Assembly (NCBI GenBank): GCA_900314685.1
Contig: OMWE01000008.1
Span: forward strand, 21,427-85,426
Reading direction: 5' to 3'
Length of the DNA: 64,000 nt
Source: an uncultured Actinomycetes bacterium
Lineage (GTDB): Bacteria > Actinomycetota > Coriobacteriia > Coriobacteriales > Atopobiaceae
The position numbers and the translations under genes were made by a program. Below, one piece after another: positions 15,009 through 22,569 of the stretch (the stretch's first letter is position 1; the number at the start of each line of letters is the position of its first letter). The notes under the pieces were generated by a model. That model saw only the letters and a list, made by a program, of their open reading frames with translations, made no database searches and was not told where the DNA came from.

Positions 15009-16004
15009 CTAGAGCTCCTCGGGATAGTAGAAGTTCCAGTCGCGGCGCAGGCCGGTCATCAGGTGCATGACGTCGGAGGAGACGGCGAGGTTCCGCTTGC
15101 CCAGCTCGCGGTCGGCCACGCCCGCCTCCAGGTCGGACAGCACGTAGCTGAGGGCGCGCGGGCGCTCGCCGGCACGCACCTCCTCGGTGTGGCCGTCCTC
15201 GGTCCACGTGATGGTCGCGACGTCGGCACGCGGGTACTCCATGATCTCGATGTAGCACTTGTCGCAGCTGATCATCGCGCGTTTGGGCTGCTTGGAGTGC
15301 ATGGTGAGCGAGAGCACCACCATCTGGCCCTCGGCGTTGCGCGCGACGATGCCGTCCATCTCGTCCACGCCGGTCGGCGCGGGGTTGGAGAGGGACACCC
15401 ACTGGTTGGGGTTGCTCTCCAGGAAGAGGCGCGCGAGCGTGAAGGAGTACACGCCGATGTCGAGCATGGCGCCGCCCGCGAGGCGCGGATTGAAGAAGCG
15501 ATTCTTCATGTTGTAGTCTTTGTAGCTGCCGAAGTTCTCCTGTACGAGGTTCACGCGGCCGAACTCGCCGGCAGCGGCGCGGCGCGCGAGCTCCTTGTAG
15601 AGCGGCATGTGCAGGATGGTGCAGGCGTCCATCAGCACGACGTCGTTTGCCTTGGCGAGCGCCTTCGCCTCGTCGAGCTCGCGGGAGTTGAGCGTGATCG
15701 ACTTCTCGCACATCACGTGCTTGCCGGCGGCCAGCGCCTGACGCAGGTACGTGATGTGGGTGTTGTGCGGCGTGGTGATGTAGACGGCGTCGATAGCAGG
15801 GTCGGCCAGCATCTCGTCGAAGCTGTCGTACACGGTCGGGATGTGGTACTGCTCGGCAAAGGCCACCGCCTTCTCGTGGGTGCGGTTGGCCACGCCGGCC
15901 ATCGTGCGGCCCTCGGCCGCCAGCGCGTCGCCCATCTCGTGCGCGATCACGCCGCAACCCAGGACGCCCCAGTTCAGGTGCGGTGTTGCAACGGTTTCAG
16001 ACAT
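15009..16004 (-). CDS. Gfo/Idh/MocA family oxidoreductase
   Basis: 331-residue NAD(P)-dependent dehydrogenase. The Rossmann motif GVLGCGVIAHEM is at the N-terminus, followed by ITTPHNTH and GKHVMCEKSITLN (the EKP-like segment, with Ser for Pro), and the C-terminal substrate domain has GGAMLDIGVYSFTLA. These are typical of sugar or polyol dehydrogenases; the substrate is unknown. The ATG at 16004 has AAAGGAG about 8 bases upstream and removes 16 codons of upstream frame. It lies downstream of fruA, separated by a strong hairpin, so it is probably its own unit or a partly read-through distal gene. Confidence 0.9.
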   Translation of the reverse strand: MSETVATPHLNWGVLGCGVIAHEMGDALAAEGRTMAGVANRTHEKAVAFAEQYHIPTVYDSFDEMLADPAIDAVYITTPHNTHITYLRQALAAGKHVMCEKSITLNSRELDEAKALAKANDVVLMDACTILHMPLYKELARRAAAGEFGRVNLVQENFGSYKDYNMKNRFFNPRLAGGAMLDIGVYSFTLARLFLESNPNQWVSLSNPAPTGVDEMDGIVARNAEGQMVVLSLTMHSKQPKRAMISCDKCYIEIMEYPRADVATITWTEDGHTEEVRAGERPRALSYVLSDLEAGVADRELGKRNLAVSSDVMHLMTGLRRDWNFYYPEEL

Positions 16005-16026
16005 CTTGCTATCTCCTTTGACACAC

Positions 16027-16054
16027 GTGTGGGGTGGGCGAACCCACCCCACAC
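16027..16054 (-). terminator. Very stable hairpin with TTCG tetraloop downstream of fruA
   Basis: A 12-bp perfect stem, GTGTGGGGTGGG pairing with CCCACCCCACAC, closes over TTCG on the minus strand. There is no T-run after it, so it may be a factor-dependent terminator, a 3' stabiliser of fruA mRNA or an attenuator before the oxidoreductase gene, whose ribosome binding site is a few bases further on. Confidence 0.55.
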
Positions 16055-16125
16055 AAGGACGCTTGCTATTGACCGGGAGACCTACCGCCGAGCGGAGGCC
16101 TGCCTAGCAGTTTGTCGACCGCGGC

Positions 16126-18090
16126 TTACTGCTCGTCCAGCGGCTTCTTCCAGGCGGACAGGATCAGCGCGCCGACCACCGTGCCCGCGGCGAGGGCGAC
16201 GAGCCACATCACGGGGTTGCCGATGACCGCGATGACCCAGGCGCCGCCGTGGGGAGCGGGGCTGTAGCAACCGAACATCGCGGACAGAGCGCCGGCAACG
16301 GCGGAGCCGACGACGCAGCTGGGGATGACGTGGCCAGGGTCGGCGGCGGCGAAGGGGATGGCGCCCTCGGAGATGAAGGACAGGCCCATGATCCAGTTGA
16401 CCAGGCCCGCGTCACGGTCGGCCTTGCTCCACTTGTTCTTGGCGATCATGGTGGAGAGGGCGATGATCAGGGGCGGCACCATACCGCCGGCCATGCAGGC
16501 GCCCATGACGATCTGACCGGTGGAGCCCAGGGTCGCGTCGGCGAGCAGGCCCGTGGAGAAGACGTACGAAGCCTTGTTGAAGGGGCCGCCGAAGTCGATC
16601 GACATCATGCCGCCCACGACCGCGCCGAGGATGACGATGTTGGCGCCGCCGAGGCCGTTCAGGAAGTTGTTGAGGCCGGTGTTGATGGCACCGAAGATCG
16701 GGTTGAGCAGGAACATGACGGCACCCATGACGAAGACGCCGACGAGCGGGTAGAGCAGGATGGGCTTGATGCCCTCGAGGGACTTGGGCAGCTTCTCGCA
16801 GACCTTCTCGAACCAGCGCATGAAGTAGCCCGCAGCAAAGCCCGCGAAGAGCGCCGCGATGAAGCCGCCGGAGACGCAGGCCGCGGCGGCAGCTTCGGCG
16901 TCACCCGCGACGGAGGCCTGAACGAAGCCCAGGCTGTAGCCCGCCTTGGCGAAGACGCCCGCGACAAAGCCGGGAGCCAGACCGGGGCGGTCGGCGATGG
17001 ACATGGCGATGTAGCCGGCCAGGATCGGCAGCATCAGGCCGAAGGCCTCCTCGCCGATCGTCTTGATGAACTTGGCGGCCACCGTGGAGGAGCCGTACGC
17101 CGCGGTACCGGCGGCGCCCATGTCCACCAGGAAGGCCAGCGCGGTGATGATGCCGCCGCCGATGACGAAGGGCAGCATGTGGGAGACGCCGTTCATCAGG
17201 TGCTTGTAAATCTCGTGGCCGATGCCGTCGCCGGTGTCCTCGGCGGGCGCCGCGGCGCCGTTGCCCTCGTAGACGGGAGCCTCACCGTTCAGGACCTTGT
17301 TGATGAGCATCTCAGGCTCCTGGATGCCCTTGGTGACGTTGGTGCTGTAGACGGGCTTGCCCGCGAAGCGCGCGAGGTCCACGTTCTTGTCGGCGGCGAT
17401 GATGACGCCCTTGGCGCCCTTGACGTCCTCGGCGGTGATGACGTTCTTGGCACCGCCGGAGCCCTGGGTCTCGACCTTGATGGAGACACCCATCTCCGCG
17501 GCCTTTTGCTCGAGGGACTCGGCTGCCATATAGGTGTGGGCGATGCCGGTCGGGCAGGCGGTGATGGCCAGGACCTCGAACTTGCCGGCGTTCTGCGCGA
17601 TCTCGCGCTTCTTGTCCTGCTCGGCGGCGTACTGCGCGTCCTCGGCGTCGGTCAGAATGCCCAGGAACTCGTCGGCGCTCTTTGCAGCGCGGAGCTTGTC
17701 GCACAGGCCCTCGTCCACGAGCAGCTGGGAGAGCGAGGCCAGCACCTGCAGATGCACATTGTCCTCGGTGTTGGGCGCGGCGATCAGGAAGAACAGCGTG
17801 GTGGGCTCGCCGTCGAGCGACTCATAGTCGACGCCGGCGGGCACGGTCATGGCGGCCAGGCCCGGCTTGCTCACGCCGTCGGACTTGCCGTGCGGGATGG
17901 CGACGCCGTTCTCGACGCCCGTCGACATCTCCGCCTCGCGGGCGAGGACGGCCGCCTTGTAGGTCTCCTCGTCGTTGATGTTGCCCTGGCCCACCATCAG
18001 CTCGACGAGCTGGTCAATGGCATCGGCCTTGTCCTTGGGCGCACCATCGATCTTGATGGCACCAGGACTAAGCAGGTCTGCAATCCTCAT
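16126..18090 (-). CDS. fruA: PTS fructose-specific EIIABC transporter
   Basis: 654-residue phosphotransferase permease that imports fructose as fructose-1-phosphate. Domain order is A-B-C: EIIA with phospho-acceptor His in IPHGKS (about residue 67), EIIB with Cys in ITACPTGIAHT (about 179), then EIIC from about 290 with many membrane segments and GGPFNKASYVF. The ATG at 18090 is preceded by GGGAAAGAAGAC and begins a normal EIIA; the frame upstream is not used. It is the last gene of deoR-fruK-fruA, 145 bp after fruK, and should be co-regulated by the DeoR protein and its upstream boxes. Confidence 0.95.
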   Translation of the reverse strand: MRIADLLSPGAIKIDGAPKDKADAIDQLVELMVGQGNINDEETYKAAVLAREAEMSTGVENGVAIPHGKSDGVSKPGLAAMTVPAGVDYESLDGEPTTLFFLIAAPNTEDNVHLQVLASLSQLLVDEGLCDKLRAAKSADEFLGILTDAEDAQYAAEQDKKREIAQNAGKFEVLAITACPTGIAHTYMAAESLEQKAAEMGVSIKVETQGSGGAKNVITAEDVKGAKGVIIAADKNVDLARFAGKPVYSTNVTKGIQEPEMLINKVLNGEAPVYEGNGAAAPAEDTGDGIGHEIYKHLMNGVSHMLPFVIGGGIITALAFLVDMGAAGTAAYGSSTVAAKFIKTIGEEAFGLMLPILAGYIAMSIADRPGLAPGFVAGVFAKAGYSLGFVQASVAGDAEAAAAACVSGGFIAALFAGFAAGYFMRWFEKVCEKLPKSLEGIKPILLYPLVGVFVMGAVMFLLNPIFGAINTGLNNFLNGLGGANIVILGAVVGGMMSIDFGGPFNKASYVFSTGLLADATLGSTGQIVMGACMAGGMVPPLIIALSTMIAKNKWSKADRDAGLVNWIMGLSFISEGAIPFAAADPGHVIPSCVVGSAVAGALSAMFGCYSPAPHGGAWVIAVIGNPVMWLVALAAGTVVGALILSAWKKPLDEQ

Positions 18091-18235
18091 GTCTTCTTTC
18101 CCTTCCCTCTGCGATCTCCTTCGCAGAACCATCCTTACCAGCCGCATCCCCGCGTCTGGGAATTACCACATATGGAAGTAGCACCTGCGCCTCGCCGAAC
18201 TGGCGAGCGCGAGGTCTGTCCGCCCGAGCACCTGG

Positions 18236-19138
18236 CTAGAGCGTCGCGAGCAGCGCCTCGGCCTCGGTGCGCGTCGTGAGCTCGGACGAGAAAGCCGATG
18301 CGCTGCCGCAGGACACACCCATCTTGTAGGCATCCTCGTAGGTGCCCTTCTCGAGGTAGCCGGCCACGAATCCCGCGACCATGGAGTCGCCGGCGCCGAC
18401 CGAGTTGACGACCGTGCCCTTGGGGGCGGGGCCGCCCGTCACCGTGCCGTCCTCGGCGACCAGCACCGCGCCCTCCCCTGCCATGGAGATCAGCACGTTG
18501 GCAGCACCGCGCTCCTGGAGCTTCTTGGCATAGGGCACGACCTCGTCGCGCGTGCGCAGCTCCACGCCGAAGATGGCGCCGAGCTCGTGGTTGTTGGGCT
18601 TGATGAGCCAGGGGTGGTACGGCAGCACGTTGGTCAGCAGGTCGCGTTCGGCGTCGACCACGATGCGGATACCGCGGCCGTCCAGACGGGCCATGATCTG
18701 CTCGTAGATGTCGGACGGCAGCATCGTGGGAATGGAGCCGGAGATGATCAGCACGTCGCCCTCGACGAGACGGTCGAGTTTGGCCATGAGCTCGGCGACG
18801 TCGGCCTCCGTGATGTTGGGGCCCATGCCGTTGATCTCGGACTCCTCGTCGCTCTTGATCTTGACGTTGATGCGGGAGAGGCCCTCGGCCACGTGGATGA
18901 AGTCGCATGTGGCGCCGTAGGACTCGGTACGCGTCTCGATCTCGCGGCCGGTAAAGCCCGCGACGAAGCCCAGCGCCACCGACTCGTGGCCCAGGTTGCC
19001 CAGCACGATCGAGACGTTGATACCTTTGCCGCCGGGCAGGATCTTCTCGGAGCACGTGCGGTTGACCGCGCCCAGCTTCAGGTGCTCGACGCCCACGGCG
19101 TAGTCCAGTGCGGGATTGAACGTGACGGTGTAGATCAT
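18236..19138 (-). CDS. fruK: 1-phosphofructokinase (PfkB family)
   Basis: 300-residue kinase that converts fructose-1-phosphate from FruA to fructose-1,6-bisphosphate. It begins MIYTVTFNPALDYAV, typical of LacC/FruK proteins, has GGKGINVS for substrate binding and the catalytic loop GAGDSMVAGF near the C-terminus. The ATG overlaps the regulator's stop by 4 bases (ATGA), indicating translational coupling. Confidence 0.95.
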   Translation of the reverse strand: MIYTVTFNPALDYAVGVEHLKLGAVNRTCSEKILPGGKGINVSIVLGNLGHESVALGFVAGFTGREIETRTESYGATCDFIHVAEGLSRINVKIKSDEESEINGMGPNITEADVAELMAKLDRLVEGDVLIISGSIPTMLPSDIYEQIMARLDGRGIRIVVDAERDLLTNVLPYHPWLIKPNNHELGAIFGVELRTRDEVVPYAKKLQERGAANVLISMAGEGAVLVAEDGTVTGGPAPKGTVVNSVGAGDSMVAGFVAGYLEKGTYEDAYKMGVSCGSASAFSSELTTRTEAEALLATL

Positions 19139-19893
19139 GCGGGTACCTCCACTACATTGACTTGCTGCTGATACATCTCGTCCACCCCGCCGCTGGTAAT
19201 GACGGTAGCAGACGCAAACTCCGCAAAGGTGACGGGCGCCACCGTGCCGAACTTGCTCGCGTCGGTGAGCACGTACCTCTTGCCCGTGCGCTCCATCGAG
19301 GTGCGTTTGACCTGCGCCTCGTTGATGTCGGGTGTCGTGAAGCCCTGCCCGAGCGTGGCACCGTTGGTGCCCCAGAAGCCCTTGGTGAAATGATAGCACT
19401 CGATGCCCGCGATGGCCTCGGGCCCCACGAGGGCCTCCGTCGACGCCTTGAGCTCCCCGCCGGTCATCAGCGTACGGTAGCCCTTGCGCACGAGCTTGCG
19501 CGCCGCAACGATCGAATTGGTGACGAAGGTGGCGCCCGCGGCGGAAGGCCCGAGGTGGTCAACCAGCGTCTCGGTCGTCGAGCCGGCGTCCACGTACACA
19601 AAGTCTCCGGGCTCGATAAGCGTGGCGGCGTAGGTGGCGATAGCGTCCTTCTCATCTATATAGAGGGGATACTTCTCGTCCATCGCGCGGTCCGAGGTCT
19701 CGTAGACCACGTTGTGGACGGCCGTCGCGCCACCGTGCACCTTGATCACGCGACCGGCGCGGGCCAGGGTCTCTATATCGCGGCGGATAGTGGCTGGCGA
19801 GGCGCCAAGCTCCTCCACGAGGGCGCTCCCGGAGACGCTGCCATGCTCCTCGACGAGCTGAGTAATGCGATCCTGTCGCTCCTGAGCCAGCAT
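19135..19893 (-). CDS. DeoR-family transcriptional regulator of the fructose operon
   Basis: 252-residue repressor. The N-terminal winged helix (ERQDRITQLVEEHGSVSGSA, then ASPATIRRDIETL as recognition helix) is followed by the DeoR sugar-phosphate sensor domain (DAGSTTETLVDHL, FVTNSI, then KGFWGTNG). It is first in the operon and likely senses fructose-1-phosphate, as FruR-type DeoR proteins do. A GGAGGGGGG site precedes the ATG. Four GAGCGA-type boxes upstream are the probable operators. Confidence 0.92.
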   Translation of the reverse strand: MLAQERQDRITQLVEEHGSVSGSALVEELGASPATIRRDIETLARAGRVIKVHGGATAVHNVVYETSDRAMDEKYPLYIDEKDAIATYAATLIEPGDFVYVDAGSTTETLVDHLGPSAAGATFVTNSIVAARKLVRKGYRTLMTGGELKASTEALVGPEAIAGIECYHFTKGFWGTNGATLGQGFTTPDINEAQVKRTSMERTGKRYVLTDASKFGTVAPVTFAEFASATVITSGGVDEMYQQQVNVVEVPA

Positions 19894-19939
19894 GGCACCC
19901 CCCTCCGTTCCGCCGTCATCTAGTATGCACCTCTTTGTT

Positions 19940-20058
19940 CAATTTCGCTCAAATTAGTTCCTCCTTCTCCGCGAACGGTAGTAATTCTCCACTATACGGT
20001 CAATATCGCTCTTATTTGCTCATTTTCGCCCACGTAAAAAGAAATAATCGCTCATTTC
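19940..20058 (-). promoter_or_regulatory. Four DeoR/FruR-type operator boxes
   Basis: Copies read on the plus strand: CAATTTCGCTCAAATT (19940), CAATATCGCTCTTATT (20001), CTCATTTTCGCCCAC (20019) and AATAATCGCTCATTTC (20043). The CGCTC/CGCCC cores of the last three are 20 and 22 bp apart, about two helical turns; the first is 61 bp away. They lie in the AT-rich promoter region of the fru operon, within the 365-bp gap 19894-20258. Confidence 0.75.
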
Positions 20059-20187
20059 TTGCCTCGAGCCATCTCCCTGGCAGATGCCGCCCCTCTCGGA
20101 TGGCCTCCCTCAACCCTGGTGGCCCCCTCAACTCTGTCTCCCCCACCCTCAAATATGAATGATTCGTTCGGTACCTAAAGTATTTCA

Positions 20188-20225
20188 CAAGGTACCTTGA
20201 CATCAATTCGTTAGGTGCCTAACAT
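20188..20225 (+). promoter_or_regulatory. MarR promoter with overlapping palindromic operators
   Basis: TTGACA (20197-20202) and TAACAT (20220-20225) are spaced by 17 bp, a near-ideal sigma-70 promoter. Two palindromes overlap it: CAAGGTACCTTG (20188-20199) over the -35 and TTAGGTGCCTAA (20211-20222) over the -10. A related half site (GGTACCTAAAG) lies at 20170. This arrangement fits autorepression by the adjacent MarR protein. Confidence 0.8.
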
Positions 20226-20258
20226 TTTTCCTGCACTACCGTTAGGAGGTATCAATAC

Positions 20259-20720
20259 ATGCATGAAAATCCAGTAGGAAGCAGCGTCGGCAGGCGCGTC
20301 TTGCACGACTTCGGCTACTTCGGCCACTTCCTGCACGTGCACGCGGGAGGCCGCGCCGGCAAGCAGTACGTGCTCATACGCCTGCTGAAATCCGGCGGCA
20401 GCCTGACCCAGCGCGAGCTGCAGGAGGTCGGCGGCACCGCATCGGCATCGATGTCCGAGGTGCTTGCTAAACTGGAGGGCGAAGGGCTGATCGAACGCGT
20501 GCCGCTCGAGACCGACGCCCGCCAGCGCATGGTCCGCCTGACCGAGGCGGGCACGGCAAAGGCGACCGAGATAGAGGCGCACAGGCTCCGTTTCGAGCAA
20601 GACGCGCTCTCCCCGCTCAGCGAGGACGAGCAGGCCACGCTGGTCGAGATGCTCGACCGCGTCGCGGCGCATTGGCGCGAGATTGAGGACAGGGAGAGGG
20701 TGGCAGTACATGAGCAATAG
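20259..20720 (+). CDS. MarR-family transcriptional regulator
   Basis: 153-residue winged-helix regulator. SLTQRELQEVGGTASASMSE is the DNA-recognition helix-turn-helix and ETDARQRMVRLTEAG the wing. An AGGAGG site precedes the ATG. The gene overlaps the next ORF by 11 bp, so it is cotranscribed with the ABC exporter and probably represses it, derepressing on a toxic ligand. The overlapping operators support autoregulation. Confidence 0.93.
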   Translation: MHENPVGSSVGRRVLHDFGYFGHFLHVHAGGRAGKQYVLIRLLKSGGSLTQRELQEVGGTASASMSEVLAKLEGEGLIERVPLETDARQRMVRLTEAGTAKATEIEAHRLRFEQDALSPLSEDEQATLVEMLDRVAAHWREIEDRERVAVHEQ

Positions 20721-22569
20721 CGAATTCGAGAAGAAGCTCCCGCTGCGGACGATTTTCTCGACGCTGGCCGGCAGCATCCGCGAGTACACCAAATACGTCA
20801 AGGTGACGCCCGTGCTGGTGATCGCGGAGGTCATCATCGAGTGCATCATCCCCTTCATCACGGCGCAGCTCATCGACGCGATCCAGCTGGGCCGCGGCCT
20901 CGACGTGGTCGGCCGCTACGCCGCCATCCTGATCGCGCTCGCCCTGGTCTCGCTTCTGTGCGGCGCCGGCGCGGGCATCACCTGCTCCATCGCGTCGGCG
21001 GGCTTTGCCAAGAACCTGCGCCACGACATGTTCGCCAACATCCAGACCTTCTCCTTCAGCAACATCGACCGCTTCAGCACGAGCTCGCTGGTCACGCGCC
21101 TCACGACCGACACCAACAACGTGCAGCAGGCCTTCATGATGCTGATCCGCATGGCCATCCGCAGCCCGCTCATGATCATCTTCGCCATCGTGATGGCCTT
21201 TATGACCGGCGGTCCCATGGCGGTCATCTACGTCTTTGTCTCGATCCTTCTGGGCGTCGGCCTCTTTGGCATCGCCATCGGCGTCATGCCCATCTTCCAC
21301 CGCATCTTCAAGAAGTACGACGCGCTCAACGACTCCGTCGAGGAAAACGTCTCGGGCATCCGCGTGGTCAAGTCCTACGTCCGCGAGGATTATGAGAAGC
21401 AGAAGTTCAACGTCGCGTCCGAGGCCATCTACCACGACTTCCTGCACGTCGAGCGCATCCTGGCCCTCAACGGCCCGATCATGACCGTGTGCGTGGACAT
21501 CGTCTACACCTTCGTCGTCTACTTCGGCTCGCGCGCCATCGTCACCAGCGCCGGTCAGGCCATGCAGGTCGGCCAGATGTCGGCCCTGATCACCTACGGC
21601 TTCTCCATGCTGATGAGCCTCATGATGCTCTCGATGGTCTTCGTGATGATCACGATGGCCGACGAGTCCTCCCGCCGTATCTGCTCCGTGCTGATGGAGG
21701 AGTCCGACCTCAAGAACCCCGAGCACCCGCTGATGGACGTGCCCGACGGCTCCGTGGACTTCGACCGCGTGAGCTTCTCCTACTCCGCCGACGCCGAGCG
21801 CAACGCCCTGGAGGACATAACCCTCCACGTCAAGAGCGGCGAGGTCATCGGCGTGATCGGCTCCACCGGCTCGTCCAAGTCCACGCTGATCCAGCTGATC
21901 AGCCGCCTCTACGACGTGACCGAGGGCTCTGTCAAGGTCGGCGGCCACGACGTCCGCGAGTACGATCTGGACACCCTGCGCAACCAGGTGGCCGTCGTCC
22001 TGCAGAAGAACGTGCTCTTCAGCGGCACCATCAAGGACAACCTGCGCTGGGGCGACCCCGACGCCACCGACGAGGAGCTCGTCGAGGCGTGCAAGCTCGC
22101 CCAGGCCGACGAGTTCATCCAGCTCATGCCCGACAAGTACGACACCTACATCGAGCAGGGCGGCACCAACGTCTCTGGCGGCCAGAAGCAGCGCCTCTGC
22201 ATCGCCCGCGCCCTCTTGAAGAAGCCCAAGATCCTGATCCTGGACGACTCCACGAGCGCCGTGGACACCAAGACCGACAAGCTGATCCGCGCCGGCTTCC
22301 GCAGCTACATCCCCGAGACCACCAAGTTCATCATCGCGCAGCGCACCAGCTCGGTGGAGGACGCCGACCGCATCATCGTCCTGGATGACGGCCGCATCGA
22401 CGCCTTCGACACGCCAGAGAACCTGCTGCGCACCAACGAGATCTACCGCGACATCTACCTCACGCAGAACAAGGCGAGCCACGACGAGAAGCTCGAGGAG
22501 CTCGCCGAGGAGGCCGATGCCGCCGCAGACGCCGCCGCCGACGGAAAGGAGGCAGAGCAGCATGACTAA
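20710..22569 (+). CDS. ABC exporter half-transporter with degenerate ATPase site
   Basis: 619-residue fusion of a six-helix membrane domain (about 30-330) and an ATPase domain. Walker A reads GSTGSSKST (Ser where Gly is usual), the signature is VSGGQKQR, and Walker B ends LILDDSTSAVD, with Asp-Ser where the catalytic Glu is expected. This matches the degenerate partner of heterodimeric exporters of the TM287/288 or BmrCD type. The C-terminus is Ala/Glu-rich. It overlaps marR by 11 bp and the second half-transporter by 8 bp. The export substrate is unknown; multidrug or peptide efflux is plausible. Confidence 0.93.
   Translation: MSNSEFEKKLPLRTIFSTLAGSIREYTKYVKVTPVLVIAEVIIECIIPFITAQLIDAIQLGRGLDVVGRYAAILIALALVSLLCGAGAGITCSIASAGFAKNLRHDMFANIQTFSFSNIDRFSTSSLVTRLTTDTNNVQQAFMMLIRMAIRSPLMIIFAIVMAFMTGGPMAVIYVFVSILLGVGLFGIAIGVMPIFHRIFKKYDALNDSVEENVSGIRVVKSYVREDYEKQKFNVASEAIYHDFLHVERILALNGPIMTVCVDIVYTFVVYFGSRAIVTSAGQAMQVGQMSALITYGFSMLMSLMMLSMVFVMITMADESSRRICSVLMEESDLKNPEHPLMDVPDGSVDFDRVSFSYSADAERNALEDITLHVKSGEVIGVIGSTGSSKSTLIQLISRLYDVTEGSVKVGGHDVREYDLDTLRNQVAVVLQKNVLFSGTIKDNLRWGDPDATDEELVEACKLAQADEFIQLMPDKYDTYIEQGGTNVSGGQKQRLCIARALLKKPKILILDDSTSAVDTKTDKLIRAGFRSYIPETTKFIIAQRTSSVEDADRIIVLDDGRIDAFDTPENLLRTNEIYRDIYLTQNKASHDEKLEELAEEADAAADAAADGKEAEQHD

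Noticed and set aside
14662..15957. 431-codon minus-strand frame reading through the 22-bp repeat locus
   Set aside because: Its upstream half is a shadow of the Gfo/Idh gene and its downstream half translates the inverted repeat into a repeated peptide; there is no start signal.
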